The notes beneath the pieces are model-generated. The model did not search any database. It was not told the DNA's origin and was given only the letters and a program-made list of their open reading frames with translations. Below are positions 12,981 through 26,500 of a stretch of DNA of 64,000 nt, in pieces; positions within the stretch are counted from its first letter, which is position 1, and every line of letters begins with the position of its first letter. Both the position numbers and the translations under genes were made by a program. The DNA is from Phytoseiulus persimilis (taxonomy: Eukaryota > Arthropoda > Arachnida > Mesostigmata > Phytoseiidae), in assembly GCA_037576195.1 (NCBI GenBank), contig CM075103.1, positions 26,124,723 through 26,188,722 of the forward strand, in the 5' to 3' direction.

Positions 12981-15956
12981 CCTCGTCTTCGGGAGCGACA
13001 TTTTTCCCTCTTCTAGCTTCACAAGGTCATCCACGTAGGTGGGTGCGCTTCGATTCCGCTGGAAGCATGTCTACCACACCCAACGATGGGTCTTCAGAGA
13101 TGCACAAACTTTATGATCAGCTGCCGCAATACTCGACGTAAAGTAAAGGCCAATAACATATCGCGTTTACAACGCCTCTCGAGGGGCCTTTCGAGCGTAT
13201 CTAGGTGTGGCCTCGTTAGCATGAATTCCTTCCCTCTGATTTTTGAGCTTTTCCGATAGCTAAAAAAACACCGCCAGGTTATAGCCGCATCCTCGAAATC
13301 GGGTTGAGAACTCGCTACTCCGGAATGGTGAAGGAAAATAGGAGCGCGAAATCCGGTTGAGCCCGAACTACGGAACCGTGTTGCCTCCCATCACGCCACG
13401 GATGCGAGAACGAGGAGATCGTGCGCGATCTCTGTGAGCAAGGTTTCTCCTTTAACCAACACACCCCTGCATCCTTCATCCGTTGCGAGTCTGTGTGGTG
13501 AGCGCGAGTGGTACGCAAGTCGTTTTCACGCCGAGAAAGTCAGTTTGTTCAGCAAATGAAGCCACGGTTGACCACGGAGCTGATTTGCATCAGCTCACGG
13601 CTCCTGAAGAGAGCGCCGCCGCGGAGAGTCTCATAGATCAGGCCTGCTTCCAATCCGCCTCCGTCGCACGAGCTTCTCTCAGTTTTTACCTCTGTGACAG
13701 GGTCTGCTCCCTGCCGCCACTGCTGGTGCTGTCGCACGTTTGTCACCAAACTACTCCTTCGGACGAGGCTGGTCTGACTATTTGTTTGCTAGCTTCCTCC
13801 CAAGTTTGCTGTCCATTCAGCTCGGCAGTAAACGAATCAGGTCGGTAAAAGGGTGCGCGCCGTCGTCATTCCTGTGGTACTTAACTCGAATCCTTCGCAC
13901 GATTCGGAATGTGTAACACATCCAGGCATTTCCCTTCCCCCCTCTCCCTGCGTGCGATGTGCCTAACATGCATCGCTTCCATGTTCGCCGATCAAAACCG
14001 AGGAGGGTCACCCAAGGAGCCAGTCAGAGAGAGAGAGAGAGAGAAGATCCCGCATGGATCCTCGAGCACTTCTTTCAAGGCTCGGATTCCGCGAAAGAGA
14101 GGTTGTAGGGATTGCCGAGATCGCCTTCCGAGACGCGTCTCCCGATCATCGGGGCTCTCTATTTCGCAAACGCAATGTTTCCCTCAATGAAGCAAGAACA
14201 ATGTCGCGCTTGACACTGCAATTCCAGAGTGGAGAACATCGATAATTTCCTCGACGACGCCGGAGCCGATTGCGAAGTGTAAACTTTCGGGACAGGAGAA
14301 TCATCGATAACTGATATGAACTATTAAAAAGCCACGCGACGACGCTGTTACTTTCCCGAAAAGACGATAGGACGACAAATTGAGTTCGATAGATGCTCAA
14401 GTTCGATTCCGACAATTGTTGAAATCGAGAGCGGACCGTCACACCACCAGCTGAATACATGGAACGACACTTTCCGCCCGAGGTGTTTGTATCACCGATG
14501 GAACGTGGACTCTATTCCGACGATTGGAGCGGTTTCAGATAAGTCTTCAGTCAGGGAACGATGACCCGGTTCTCTGAAGCGATTCTGAAAGGAGCATCGG
14601 CTGGGCGCGAGATTGCTGTCCAACGTCGTGAAAAAGATACGCGTTATCTCGCCCGAGCTCTTTCAGGCGACAGATATTTCTTGCTGAAAGAGCCAGCTTC
14701 AATCTTCATCTCGGAGGACAGAATTCCGACTATGGGGAAAAAGAGGCAGTCCTCGCCTGCGGCATCGCCTGGAGGTTCTGCGAGACATCGGTCCTGTCTG
14801 TTCGTTAGCCAGTTGGCTTTCAATATAATGCGCTCCACTCATTCCTGGCGGTAGGCGATATGTTGGCTTCCGGAGGACTGGACTTGACACTGGCCCGCCT
14901 GGAGACGGGCTCGAACTAATGTCCTTCTCAGTCAATTTCGTTTCGGCACCCCAGTCCCGATTTCTCCCTCCCGCCGCTGGTTGCTTCCGCTGTCCCAGAT
15001 GCGCTCGGGCCCGAGGTCTGGCTGGGAAGCGGGTCTGGATCTCAACGCTCCCAACAATGAAAGTTGTTGCAGCTCACTGTTGTTCCTGATGATGAGCAAC
15101 ATCAGCCAGCGAACCGTCAGTGTCGCCGAAAGTCGTCACAGGGCGGGGGTCTGTTGCTGAGGCCGACTCCCTCAAAGAACCGGAAACGCCGACTCCTTTT
15201 ATGGAAGGAGAGCCTCGCATGGATTGTTGATACAAAATACAAAAGCAGAACTTATGGCACCGGCGTCCGTGCGGCGCTTCAAACGTCCCGTGATTAATTT
15301 GGACATTGGTGTCAGCGGTGGAAGACTCCTTCACAATTAATGACCTCGGAACAGGCCGCGACTCGGCTGGCACACGGGAATACGCCCGCTTGTGGGCAGG
15401 ATGGTCAGTGAGCAGGACGCGCAGCTCGCAAGCAGCGCGGCTTCTCACAAAAATACGGGGCATCAGGAGTTTGCTTCAACGCGTGAACATCCCTTTCTCT
15501 TCTCAGTCTTTCGGCTGCAAAATTTATGGAGATTGAGACTCTTAAATGCTTCCACCACCCGACGCGGCTCAGAGGCAGATCCAAAACACGAACATGCCCG
15601 AACAAACTCGGAGAGCTTCCGCGTCTGACTTTTCTATCTTCACCTCATGCGTGGCAGCCATCGGAGCGCGGGTTGTTCGTGTTCCCCCAGAAAGTGACCC
15701 CGTTCCGCGGGAAAAGAAACTACTGAGTGTTTCATCAAACAAGAGTCTTCCCTCCATGATGTGACTCCATGATCGTCACTAACAGATACGCTACGCCGGG
15801 AGTTTCCTACGATTGAAATCTCGGTCCGGTGCCTCAAGTCGTACCTTCACTTTGGATTCTGCAACTCTCCAACAGGACCCAGTAGCTGGAGGATCTCCTT
15901 CGCAAAACCCGGTTCCTAATTTCTCTCGCACCCCGGATCGCCTCCGGTTAGGTCAG
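12981..15956. other. Stretch without a recognised gene
   Basis: This is where the gag and protease of the BEL/Pao fossil at 10.8-13.0 kb would lie, but nothing convincing was read there. It contains the (AG)n tract at 14026. Confidence 0.5.
14026..14044. repeat. (AG)n microsatellite, about 9.5 repeats
   Basis: Perfect AG dinucleotide run followed by AAGATCC. Confidence 0.95.
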
Positions 15957-16187
15957 TTAACCCTTAACCTTTCCCCCCCCCCTCCACCGTCTCACAAACA
16001 CGGGGAAGCCATCAAGAGGACCGAGTTGTCCTGCCCCGCGTTTCCCTCCGCTCATCCAATATTGAAGTGCTGCATGCTCATGAGACGCGCAGAGCTCTTC
16101 CAGTAGACGAGAAGGCCGTTTCGCGAAAAACCACGAGATCTGGCTGCTGCAACGCCCGTTGGGGAATCCCTCGCTTGAGCCGCGCAA
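15957..16187 (-). mobile_element. Possible BEL/Pao integrase N-terminal fossil
   Basis: A short minus-strand frame carries a HEHAALQYWMSGGKR-like stretch, similar to the zinc-binding part of BEL/Pao integrase where a His pair precedes an (R)xYW..GGR-like segment. It is only a fragment, without LTRs, and looks old and broken. It could be a chance resemblance. Confidence 0.32.
15973..15982. repeat. C10 homopolymer
   Basis: Ten consecutive C on the plus strand, next to a CCTCCACC stretch. It lies inside the possible BEL/Pao fragment at 15.96-16.19 kb. Confidence 0.9.
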
Positions 16188-18289
16188 CCCGAGATAGCGA
16201 TGCCACTTTTGTTCGCTCTAAATATAATTCGGACTCCTCTCCCGCTTGAGATGAGCCAGGAGTCGGATTGGGTTAGCGCAAGCCGGATTTGTCAAATCGA
16301 GCGGAAGACGCAGTAAGCTTCGATGAGAACTAGCCCAAGGATGTCTCCGCTCCAAGGGGTCAGGCTTTGAGAGCTCTGGAGGAAGATCGTAAGCCACCCA
16401 TTCAAGTTTTCCACGGCCTTGGATCTCGGGAGCCGTTCGTGAGAGGGTCCCATAAGAAGCTCGAAACTATCCAAAATAGAAACCAAAGCACGTCATCACA
16501 GCAGAGGGGGCTCCTGAGTTCACAAAAACGGGAACATTCAACTATTTTCGCGCCTTATTTCGACCTCCATGATTTAGACATCCTTGACACGAGTCATCGA
16601 CGACGACCATAGCTTTCTCGGAGCGGTACAGAGATCCCTTCGGATTGTTGCTCTGGTGGGCGCCGTCTGGCTTCGACCGCAGGGCCCTCAGTGGGTGAAA
16701 TGCTCAGGACTGCAAACTGATACGAATGAACTCCTTTGGGTGCAAGGGAATCGAGTGGGGAAATAACTAGGTACGGATTCGTCCAAAGAATCGTCTGTCA
16801 TCACGGAAATAACTCAGGTCGAGCAGCGAATGACGAACCGATGATTTCGACGATGCGCCATCTATCCGAGAAGCGTTCCGAGCGGGGAAACAACGATTCG
16901 AGAATGGTTCGAGTGATGTTCAACAATAGATCGAGTGGGGAAATGACTTATCAAACAAACGAATAAGCGAGGTAATAAGGAGTAGTGCAGTGCTCGAGAT
17001 GTTTATTCCGCAGTGAACATCCCGAGCGCTAGTCCCGAGCAGTAGTTGTAACTCTGCGTGCTTATCGCAGCGGAGAAGCTGATACACGAGAGAGGAACTG
17101 GCTCTTCTCCATCAAGGGTCATTGAAGCTGCGGCTAGTTTGAGAAAAACTCGTCCGGACCCACCCGGAATGACAATGAACAGTGAAGTCGTTTGGTACTC
17201 AGTTCACAAACACACGAGAAGCAAACAGACGAACGAGGGACCGCTTTCGAGGAAAGACTCGGAGGCGAGGCACTCCGCGGCTCACGCCGCTCCACGATGA
17301 TCTGGCGTTGTCCAATTGCCTTCAGTCCCCCAGCGCTGAACCTTGGGGTCGGCGTTTGATCCCTTCAGAAAGATTCCCCAATTTTTCATGGTTTGTCAAG
17401 ATTCCCCCACAGCTCTGCGAAGTGGCACGCAGGCTCCTGTGCGATAGGCTGACTTATAGACTATTGCGCGATGGACGAGTTCAACCCGAAAACGGAGCCG
17501 CTGCTATTGGAGGCTGTGGGCGAGCCAGAAGTCAATTTGGGCCAACATCCTGGAACAGCACGACGTCTTGAATAATTTTGTTCTTGTTCCTTCCATCACC
17601 GGCTCTCAACTCTCCATTGCATGTCAGGAAAGAGGAGCCGACAAGCGGCTTTCGCAACTGCTCTCCCTCATGAAAAATGATGAGATATTTAATGAGATCT
17701 GCTTCTTTGCGCCAACATCAGCATCATGCAGCGACTTCTGAGAGCTAGGGTCAGTACAGAGCAATGAAAGGATTCCCCTCCATTATAAAATCATCCGCCC
17801 TCGTGTTGGAACCGCTATTTTACATATTCCAACTCTTATTGGCCAGTTTCTTGCTCCGTCCGCCCAGCGTCTCAATGGAGAAAAAACGCCCCGTTCTCTA
17901 GAAACTCCGGTTTAAGTCCCAGGCCGAACTTCGTTGGCGTTGTTCTTGAGGGCTCAGAAGAGAGGTCTCAGCCGTCCTCCGAGAGTGTGCTGCATTCATT
18001 GATGACGCGGAATTATTTCGACAGCTCATCCCTTGAATCGGATGGTTCGCCAGGCCGAGGCGGAGGTCCCCGACCATGGTTCCGCAACTCCTATACCATA
18101 GCATCACGAGGTCCCGAAGGGCTTTGCCCCGGGCTTCGTCAGAAAATCTATGATTTCGAGAGACAGAGCACTGGTGCTTCGAGCGAAGCTCGTTCGCCGC
18201 GCTCTCTTCCGTTCCGAGCATCCAAATAATTTATCTTACGATGACACGGAGAAAAGTCGGAATTCGGAGTCGGTTCAATGTCCAACACC
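16188..18289. other. Stretch without a recognised gene
   Basis: ATCGAGTGGGGAAAT occurs twice (near 16,748 and 16,929) within a purine-rich stretch. Nothing else was recognised. Confidence 0.5.
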
Positions 18290-18610
18290 GCATGTGAGTG
18301 CACTCGTTTGAGCGGACTTCGTCCGAGGGTTTCGTGGGGTTCGGCACCTGGGTCGTCTCCGGAAGGGTCCATGGCGACGACAGCAGGTGGGCATCGCTCC
18401 GAAGAGGGACAGGCATGGGTGATCTCATGAAGGTCCGACGGCTCTCTGAACGTCCAACTTCGAAGAGCCTCCGTTTCTGGTCCTCAGGAGAACAAATCAT
18501 CGGGATCACTGCGCGTCGCTCGATCCTCCCACCTCTCTCAGATCGGGAGCCTATCGGGTCGGAGCTGCAGCCGTTTTCGGATTGAAGTCGGACCAACAAG
18601 GGTCCGCGGA
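18290..18610 (+). mobile_element. Possible BEL/Pao fossil: protease to RT junction
   Basis: One plus-strand frame carries a GFGTWVVSGRV-like stretch, resembling the end of the BEL/Pao protease region, then a LRFWSSGE and LSDRE-like stretch about 50 residues later, which fits the segment that leads into the RT. The fragment is isolated and degraded. No RT follows clearly. Confidence 0.33.
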
Positions 18611-20375
18611 CGTGACAGATTCCGTGCCGGGTGGCACGCGCTCGATCGCTTTCGGGGATGTTACTGTGTCGGAGCCATCGATCAGTCCGGCGATGAGATC
18701 GCTCGGCACGAGGGAGCTAAGCTTTCGGTGAGCTTATTCGCCAACCAAGCGTTCAATATCAGAAGCTCGGCTCGTCAGACACTTCATGCGGAAGCTTTTA
18801 ATTCCGCAAGCTCGCGGGATAATGGCGAACTGAATGGAATGACGCGATCGGGTGTTCAACTTTCTCTCCCCGCCGGCCGCTCCCGAGAGAAAGTTTTGCG
18901 TGTCATAATCTCGTGCAGCTAATCGTTGCGGAAGTTCGCCGGTGTTTTGTTCTCGGTGATTGAGACGACGCCAGACGCGTGATTAGTCCCGCGTCGCCGC
19001 TCGGGGCTCTGAATATGGTCCTCTCTGATAATGGTGATTGAACTCGGTACACCGGTTCGAGAGTGATCGAGTCCTGGAATGTCAGTGTTGGCGACCGCCT
19101 TCTCGCTGTCTGAGGAGATTCCTCCTCGGTCGGAGCGAGCGCGGGGAGTTTCTCTCCGCCTTCTCACGCACATAGGAGGAACGTAGAGGTGATCCGGTTG
19201 AACACGAAGTGCATCCGGCATAGCGTTGAACGTCGGGACGGGAATGAAATTTTCGTCCCGAGCTCGTCGGGAGTGACGCCCTGAACTTGACTTTGGAAGT
19301 GAGTGGACAAGGGCTCCGGTTGACGAGGACGGAAATGAGGACCGTTTCTCAGAAGTTGAAACAAGCTCCGGGCTTTCCCTCCCGCAGTGTCAGCGTCACT
19401 AGCGGACCGCGTTTCCAAGCTGACAGGTGAGTATGCAGGACTCGGCGCAAACATTCTGCATTTCAGCACAGGAACCAAGATGTTCATGGAAGTCCGATCC
19501 AGGAAAATATCGATCAACTCCGCTGCTCCTCTCTGGGACATTCGCTTGAGGCATCCCGCGTGGAGAGGAGGTTTTCGCGGATGTTCTATTCTTGACAGAT
19601 CAACCAACTACGACTCGTTTCCCATATTAGATCGTTGTCGTTTCCCGTTGAGCTATTCTTGGCATCATCAAGGTCCGAGCTTATTATCTCCAACCTAAGA
19701 CACCCTGTATGTTGATGTATTGTGACCTGAGAGCCCTCGGCCACTCCTGGTGATACCCTCCTGGAAGAAAAAACTCCGTACAGGCGTTCGAGGGTCTTCA
19801 TCTGTGAAACTCCTTGTCTTGGATGTGGCCGGTCTACATATATTCTCTAGCGGGCAAACGTTCGAGGGCGTCAGATCTAATCTTTGCGTCGATTGTTCAT
19901 CCAACGGTTGAGCTCGACTGGAATCGCAAGCGACCATGATCACGATTGGCCGCGGTTGCGCCAGGTTTGAATGAGGTCTACCCGGGAGCGGTCTCTACTC
20001 GCGAACCTCGCTGTCCAAAAGCGCTTCCTTCATTCGCTTTGCTTTCCATTCCTCCCTCTTGCTCCGCTTGTTCAGAGCGGCCAGGCTCACTGAGTTCAAC
20101 AGCATCAAATGCGATCCGTTCATTCGAGCCCCGACCACCTCAATCCCATCACCTGTGGGGGAGCCGCCTAAACCTCACTTGAACACGGGATCTCGGTGCG
20201 AAAACTTACAAGCCCCGGAGAATGAATCGCTCAAAGTTGGTCCACTCGACCGCTCCTATCTAAAGCTCAGATGTTGCCATACATTTTCCGATTCTGATTC
20301 TGTGTTTCTAAATGAATGCTCTGCTCCGAATAATCAATCTTTGCGACGGCGGGTGGATCTTGTCCGAATAAAATT
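18611..20375. other. Stretch without a recognised gene
   Basis: Several 70-150-codon frames on both strands with no motif I can assign. It may contain more of the flanking BEL/Pao fossils. Confidence 0.5.
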
Positions 20376-20816
20376 TCACCTACCTTCTTTCGATGTTTCC
20401 AGCGTGGCGGCGGCACGGGACCTCGGTGACCGAAGCTCCCCGCAGTCTCCCCCCATGGCCACGAGGTCTGTCAAACTCCACAGCGTTTGTCCAAAAGTTT
20501 TGGAACGCTTAGTGGTCTGAGGCAATGTTAGCGGCAGTTCGTGTTCCACCGCGTCCACACTGTGTCTCCCATCACGGAGCTGGATCATTATCAGCTTTCT
20601 TCCCCTCCTCGACGAAGATGGAACTTCTGTTCGACTAATGATGCCCCGTGTGTCTTGGTAATCTGAGAATGGCGACAGCTTAGCGAGAACATTAGTAAGC
20701 TTCAGCTGATTGAGCACGAGGGAACACAGTGATCCACTCAGTGTGACGCAGCTAGCTGCTGGTTCTCCTTGCGACGCAATAACGCGGGGGACTTCTGAAT
20801 GTCGCCTGCGCTCCAT
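20376..20816 (-). mobile_element. BEL/Pao integrase N-terminal fossil
   Basis: A 146-codon minus-strand frame carries, in order, an LSPFSDYQDTRGI-like stretch (compare L.PF.D..G.+R in BEL/Pao before integrase), a VEHE-type histidine motif and a TLWSL segment where RQxYWI normally lies. The order and spacing fit the zinc-binding region of a BEL/Pao integrase. It is a partial, old and broken copy with no LTRs seen. Confidence 0.42.
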
Positions 20817-22599
20817 TATTTCCTAACCGCCGTCGAGAATCGGCCTAATTCAACAGTCAATGCTGTGCACACCGCAAACTCATGGTGGACATGGAGGCTC
20901 CGAGTCGGTCGCGGCTTTCACAAGGGTGATTCGATTCAAACGCGCCGAGTGGCGAATCACAACGGAAACGTTCGTTCGTAGTAATGATCATCTGACAGGC
21001 TCCTCGCATTGACTGAGTCCGGGAAGGTACAGGGCCCGGAGACCCTCGACTTGGAGTTTGACTTGAAGAGGCACAGGCCATGGGACGCGGAAGTTCATTT
21101 GACCTCTGCTCGCGCTGTTCGGTAGAGAATTCATCAGGAACTCCGCGTTTCAACTAATTATCCGACGACAGCAGCGCTTATTGATTGAGTACCGGAGCGA
21201 ATATCGGTCCAGCGGACGACTTTCAGCGGAAGCGGATGAGGGACGTGTTGCATATTTCCAACAGGAGTTCCTCTCCAAGGCCGTGTTGGAGTCGCCACGG
21301 TTATTTGCAATCGAAAGGTGTCGGGATCTATCAGCTAGACAGGCTGACGGATTAAGCGAGGTTAGGGCTCCGTTTTCTATTCAGCTTCTCCCGATTCCGG
21401 AGTCGCTCCATCGATCATTTTCTATTCATTTACCGTGTTCGCCCGCTCGCCCGCTGTATTTCCCCTGTCACCGACGTTCGCGACCGACGAGGAACACGTT
21501 GCTCACAGGACCCGGAGGAATCGAGAATACGGTAGTTTTCAGATTTTTGAACCAGAAAAATCGGTCGAATCAAAAGTAGCTGTTTTGGGAACGTCTCTGG
21601 AAGTATAGGGTGTTCCTCATCGCCGGATCCGGCTGCTCTCTTCCTCGACGCGACATATATTGAACAACGGAGTATCAGGCTGAAAACCCTCTCGGTCACA
21701 ACTCTCGAAGCTAGGAACAGTGATGGAAAAGAGAAGATGAACTCGAACTTCGGAACGACAAGGGAATCCGAAGAAGTCGAGTCTGGACTGAGTCTTAGAC
21801 TGGAGCTCACGGAAGTTTTCGGAATCGTGTTCATATCGGGGTTGAGTTGACGGATCTTGGTGTTGAGCATTCCTGACCTAGTCAGCGTTAGGAGCCGGCT
21901 GCCCAGCAAATTATCGGGCGTACCCGATTGGAGGGCTGCGGTTCCTTTGTATTGTGTAATTCACAATTTAGGGTGGGCCTCAGCTCCCGTCTGTGACCCG
22001 ATTCATTCTGCACCCTCGTTTTGAGTCCTTCGGGGATGGATCCTACATCGCTGGACCTGATGCGCTTCACATCGATTTGAAATTCTCCAGATCGAACTAC
22101 GATCTCAATTAATTTAGTATCCCCCCAGATTCAGCACCTGTTGCTTTTGCGTTCGACTGCTCGGTGGCCCTGAGGACAAGTTCAGGACGTCTGGTCTACA
22201 CAAAAGATTTCATTGCCTCGAATTCTCAGAGTTTCTGATCAAGGTTTTTCTGGTATCGAAGAAAGTCCAAATCAGTTCATTCGATGAACACCTGTGACAC
22301 AGTGAAGATGGTTATCCCCAGGGACCTCTTTCCCGCGTCTCGTTGGGTGACTTCGATTAGGTTCCGCAGTCTCTCGGGTGTCGTAATTGCTGAATCGCCG
22401 GATGCGAGTCGCGGCATAGCGGCGGTTTCCGAGATACTGTTTGATACTTGAGAACGGCTGAATCTCCACAGTGCATTCTCGCATTGAGTCTCCGACATGC
22501 ATTCTCGGTCAACTCCTTCCGATGTTGGGCTGAATAGTCTTTTTTTCGACTGGAGGGTTCGCGGAGGTCGTCACCCATTTGAAGTACTGATAGTATGTA
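20817..22599. other. Stretch without a recognised gene
   Basis: A 159-codon minus-strand frame (21430-21909) was examined. A PIFLVQ-like stretch faintly recalls a retroelement RT but is too weak to call. Confidence 0.5.
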
Positions 22600-22885
22600 G
22601 TCGGATTTTGATCTCACTCCGGAGTCGGAAGCAGAGTCGGATTTGGATTCAACGACCGGATTCAGGATGAGCCCAGTCTGTGAATCCATCCAAGTGAGAA
22701 CCTATTCGAAGCTACTTGTTAGATGGATTTTGAGTCATTCTGACCACAGTTGGATACACGAGTTCGGACCCGGGTCCGAGGCCACCAACGAATGGCCGTA
22801 TCCCGGGATTTGGGGCGACGCATGCGCATCCAAATCCAGACTCGAAATCAAATCCACATCCGAATCTGGGCCTGAATCGGATGTG
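22600..22885. repeat. Cryptically simple region of (A/G)TCGGA-like short repeats in both orientations
   Basis: Variants of GAGTCGGA and GGATTTGGATTC recur in the first third, and variants of AATCCACATCCGAATC recur in the last third, so the two parts are loosely inverted copies of the same short theme. It translates to Asp/Glu/Ser-rich peptides in some frames, but this follows from the repeats and is not taken as evidence of a gene. Confidence 0.45.
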
Positions 22886-22959
22886 GAGGACAAAGATGTT
22901 GTCCGCGCTCCGACAACCTGTCCTGACACCATTCTACACCTTTGATACCCGGTCAGTTT

Positions 22960-23500
22960 TCCATTGGTATTTCGGTGGAGACTCAGTACATGACATCGGA
23001 CACGGCGATGGATTGTATATGATTATTTCCCCCTGGGCTGAATTTGGATCCGGAGAAGAGACCGCAGAGGATTGGGAAGAGACTTCGCCTCCATTTTGTC
23101 AGCAGCTCATGCTTCCCTCCGAAGATATCGTCAGATACTCCGGAATCAAACATCATGCAGGTGGCGTTGAGCACTTCACCACTGGTGGCCTGTTTTGTTG
23201 TCGGCTGGCCTCAAGTCCGCTCATACTACCATATTCCCGGTTCTTTGCCGGGCTTTCCGGTCTCCCGTAGAACAGAAAATTAGGCGGTTGAGATCTCGAA
23301 TATCTCTGTCCTCGCTCGATCATATACGGACCGGCGAGGTCTAAACATACGCAAGAAAATGGCTGATAAGCGTTAGGGTAGACGACGAGAGGAAAAAGGA
23401 ACAGCGACGGTATCCCCCGCAATCCAACGAGATAGCGTGCCACTCGAGATTGCAAGGCGCGAGCCGTGGATTCGTACTCTGCATATTGCGCTCCCATCCG
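22960..23500 (-). mobile_element. BEL/Pao integrase core fossil
   Basis: On the minus strand a YQPFSCVCLDLAGPY-like stretch near 23,340-23,390 matches the first catalytic region of BEL/Pao integrases (PF..VGvDyaGP). About 200-350 bp further on lies a stretch resembling the region around the second catalytic motif, ending in a KFSPGGNNH-like segment. The copy is broken in several places and old. A connected reverse transcriptase was not found at the higher coordinates where it would be expected. Confidence 0.47.
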
Positions 23501-26500
23501 CCTGGACAGCTCCTCTCCTCGATAGATAGTGGGCTGGAGCTGGACCTTTTATGCATGTCGACACAGAGCAATATTCGCTTCCGGCGATCGCCCCTCATTA
23601 TTGCATAGAGGAATCCTCTGAGCTCAGGCAAGGCCCTATGAAGTCTCTACGTTTCTGACCCACGGAGCCGTCGTGGCTGAGGAGGCGATGCCACTGATGG
23701 GGAGACGGAAATTCACGCGATTGTTGTCCATCCAATTGGAGATAACTCCTGGGGCCTTTCTACGAATAGGATATCAGCCTCGCCGCTCGAGCGTAGTTCG
23801 AGCCTGGAGATTGTGAACGCCGCTTGCGAAAGTTTCTATCGTGATAGGAGAGCCGCCTGCGGGCGAATTAGGTCTCCTCCGGATTCCGTTGAATGCCACG
23901 CTCTATCTCCCCGTGCGACGCAACAGTCCAACTTCGCACAGCGGTTACCTCAGCTCTGCCTGACGCGTCCCGAATTGTCGTCAGAGGCGTACGGGTTCGT
24001 TTTTATCACGAAGCCCCCAACTCCTCGTACGCTGGAGCATTCCAGCCGTCGGTTTCTCCTCCCACTCCAAGATACGAGGTGCCTCGGAGAATTCAGCCTC
24101 ATACAGACTGACCCGAGTTCCCTTCTCTCGCGGACCTTCGAATAAGGTATGAAAGTGTTTCGATCCACCTCCGGCAGACTCCAAGGTGAGGTCTGACAGC
24201 AACAATTTCCCTCATCCGATGACTCTCCGAGTTCGATGATGTCCTCACTCAATCCACGCGTTGTCCGCGAAGCTTTTCGTGTGAGTCCGTGTGTTTGGGT
24301 GCCCGATCGGAGAGGCTCTCGTAGAGCGAGGAGGTCCGCGGAAGGGGGGAGATATTTTCCATCCTTCTCCAGGCTTCCAGCGACGCAAAGACAGAAGCAG
24401 ATCGTTGGTTACGCTTCGGAATCGCCTGAAACCAAACACAAGCCATCCCAGAATGGTGCCGTCATCGAACCAGCCATGCTCAATCGTGGATCGTGAGCAG
24501 TTTGTCAAGTTGAGATGAGTCCGAAAAATAGGCCAAGTAGGAGTCGAGTGCCCAAGTTTGGAACCATGAGGGCTGTTGTCGAGTGTCAAGGTTGAGCCAG
24601 AATGAATCCTCGTCATCTGCAACGCACGTCACGATTCTCGAGTTCATGAGCGATTTCGATGCATTCAGAACGAACGGAGTACGAACGTTTTAGGGGAGAA
24701 CGATTCAACCCTACAATTCCAGCCTCGATATAGAGACTCGTTTTCAGCGTGCTCATCAGCTCCCTTTGTCCGAGACTGAAATACTTTCATAGAATCTGCG
24801 AATGAGACCCGCTGATTTGACTGTCTCCATGGCACAAACCCGGAAAAGGACACCCGAGAAATCGGACGCGGGAAAGGGCTCTTCTCTGGTGTCACGGGGT
24901 AAAAGTTGCATTTCAGCAATCTTGGGAGTCGGCTCGGGAGTTTTCCTCCCACATCCAAAGTGTCGTTCCGCCGCTTTATTTCGATGGGCTCCCGCCCAGT
25001 CGGGAAATAATGGATAGGCGTGCGGGCTCCAGGGGGTCATATCGATCTGACGAGTTGGTTGCCGCAAACAAAGCCGCTGAACAACCAGCCTGGATCGTGT
25101 ACAGCATCGGTCCAGTAGCTGCGATCCGGAAGCGGAGCTTCGCGAAAGACAAACACTACGTGCAGTAGTGCACACATGACGCGGACACACGTTTACGATG
25201 CGACTATTCAGCGGAATATGCCACGCCCGGGTGACACTTTCGTCGTAATCCTTTGTCTTCCCTGCTTTGGAATTCACGCAGGGCGATGAGCACGCTGGTG
25301 TCGGTTCAATCGATTGGTGAAATCGTTCGATGGATTGATCGATACTTCGCTTGATTATCAATTGTTGCGGACGGATAGAATGTTTGCTTGATAAGCGACT
25401 CAGTGCGAGTATTGGGGGAGTCTTGCAAAGGAAGCGCTCCTGCGAGGATAATGAAAAGCGATGGCTCGAGTCGAGCTCCCGCTCAACTTCTTCCTAAGCT
25501 GCCGAAAATGAACTTTCGGATGATATCAATGCCGCATTCTAAGCACGAGCGCTGCCGTATTCCGGGAGTCAGCAGCATCGATGATGTACCTCTGTCATTT
25601 GAAGCTACACGGCAGATGGCCACCCGGAAATTCTGATGCGTTGAATGCGAAACCAATAGAACGAGCAAACATTCGGTGAGCAGATCGCTGAGTTGAGACA
25701 AAAGACTATGGCTTTCTCGCTATCACAAAGGATAACATCAGCCAAAACGAAGGAGCCACGCACCGCACTTGAGCCGATGTTCGGCCGCACGGCGATTGTT
25801 CGAGTGAGTGTTTTGTTACGGCGGAAATCTCGTGTAAACACCGTCTATACAGTCAATAATGAGCCGGCAATAAACTCGAGCCCATGCAGAACAAGCTAGT
25901 GGTCCCCCTTCATGTTTATTGTTTTCGGAACGGGCTTTCCATCCATACCAGGAGGTCGTTAAACTCATCCGATCTGCCTCCTCGGGTCGCCGACGGTGAC
26001 TTTTCTGCTTACGAAGGAGATCGTAGCTGGTCAACCTACACTGAATCCGTCGATTAGACTTCTTCCTCTTCTCTAGAATCGAGATGGACGGGATAAATTC
26101 ATCGAGCTTCCGCGAAGCACACAGCAGTGGGTTATCCTGACCAATGACTGAGAGTCAACCAACATGTCATATGCTGCAGCCCAAAATCTCAACTTTCGCC
26201 CCAATGACTTTTGATAGTTTATTCGATTCAGCAATGATGACCATAAGTTTTGGACAGTATAACTTCGATCATATTAACTGACGGGTCCCTGCAATAATTT
26301 GTGGGGGTCGCGGCAACTCTGACTTATGTTCAAGGTAGCTATTACTAACAGTCAGGATGGCCGATTGGGATATCGATAAAGTCTTCACAGGCCAACCAGA
26401 TTACATCGACCTCAATCATCTGCACCGTTTCAGACATCCATTGCACGATATGTGGTTCTACCTGGTGATTGAGCATACCGCTGACAGCCAGTTCACAAAA

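Noticed and set aside
21430-21909. Minus-strand frame with a faint retroelement RT-like stretch
   Set aside because: Only one short resemblance and no neighbouring motif in order, so not called.
24756-25361. Longest open frame in the window (201 codons, minus strand)
   Set aside because: Ser/Arg/Cys-rich, no motif, no start context or end signals; length is within what chance frames reach in a G+C-balanced window of this size.
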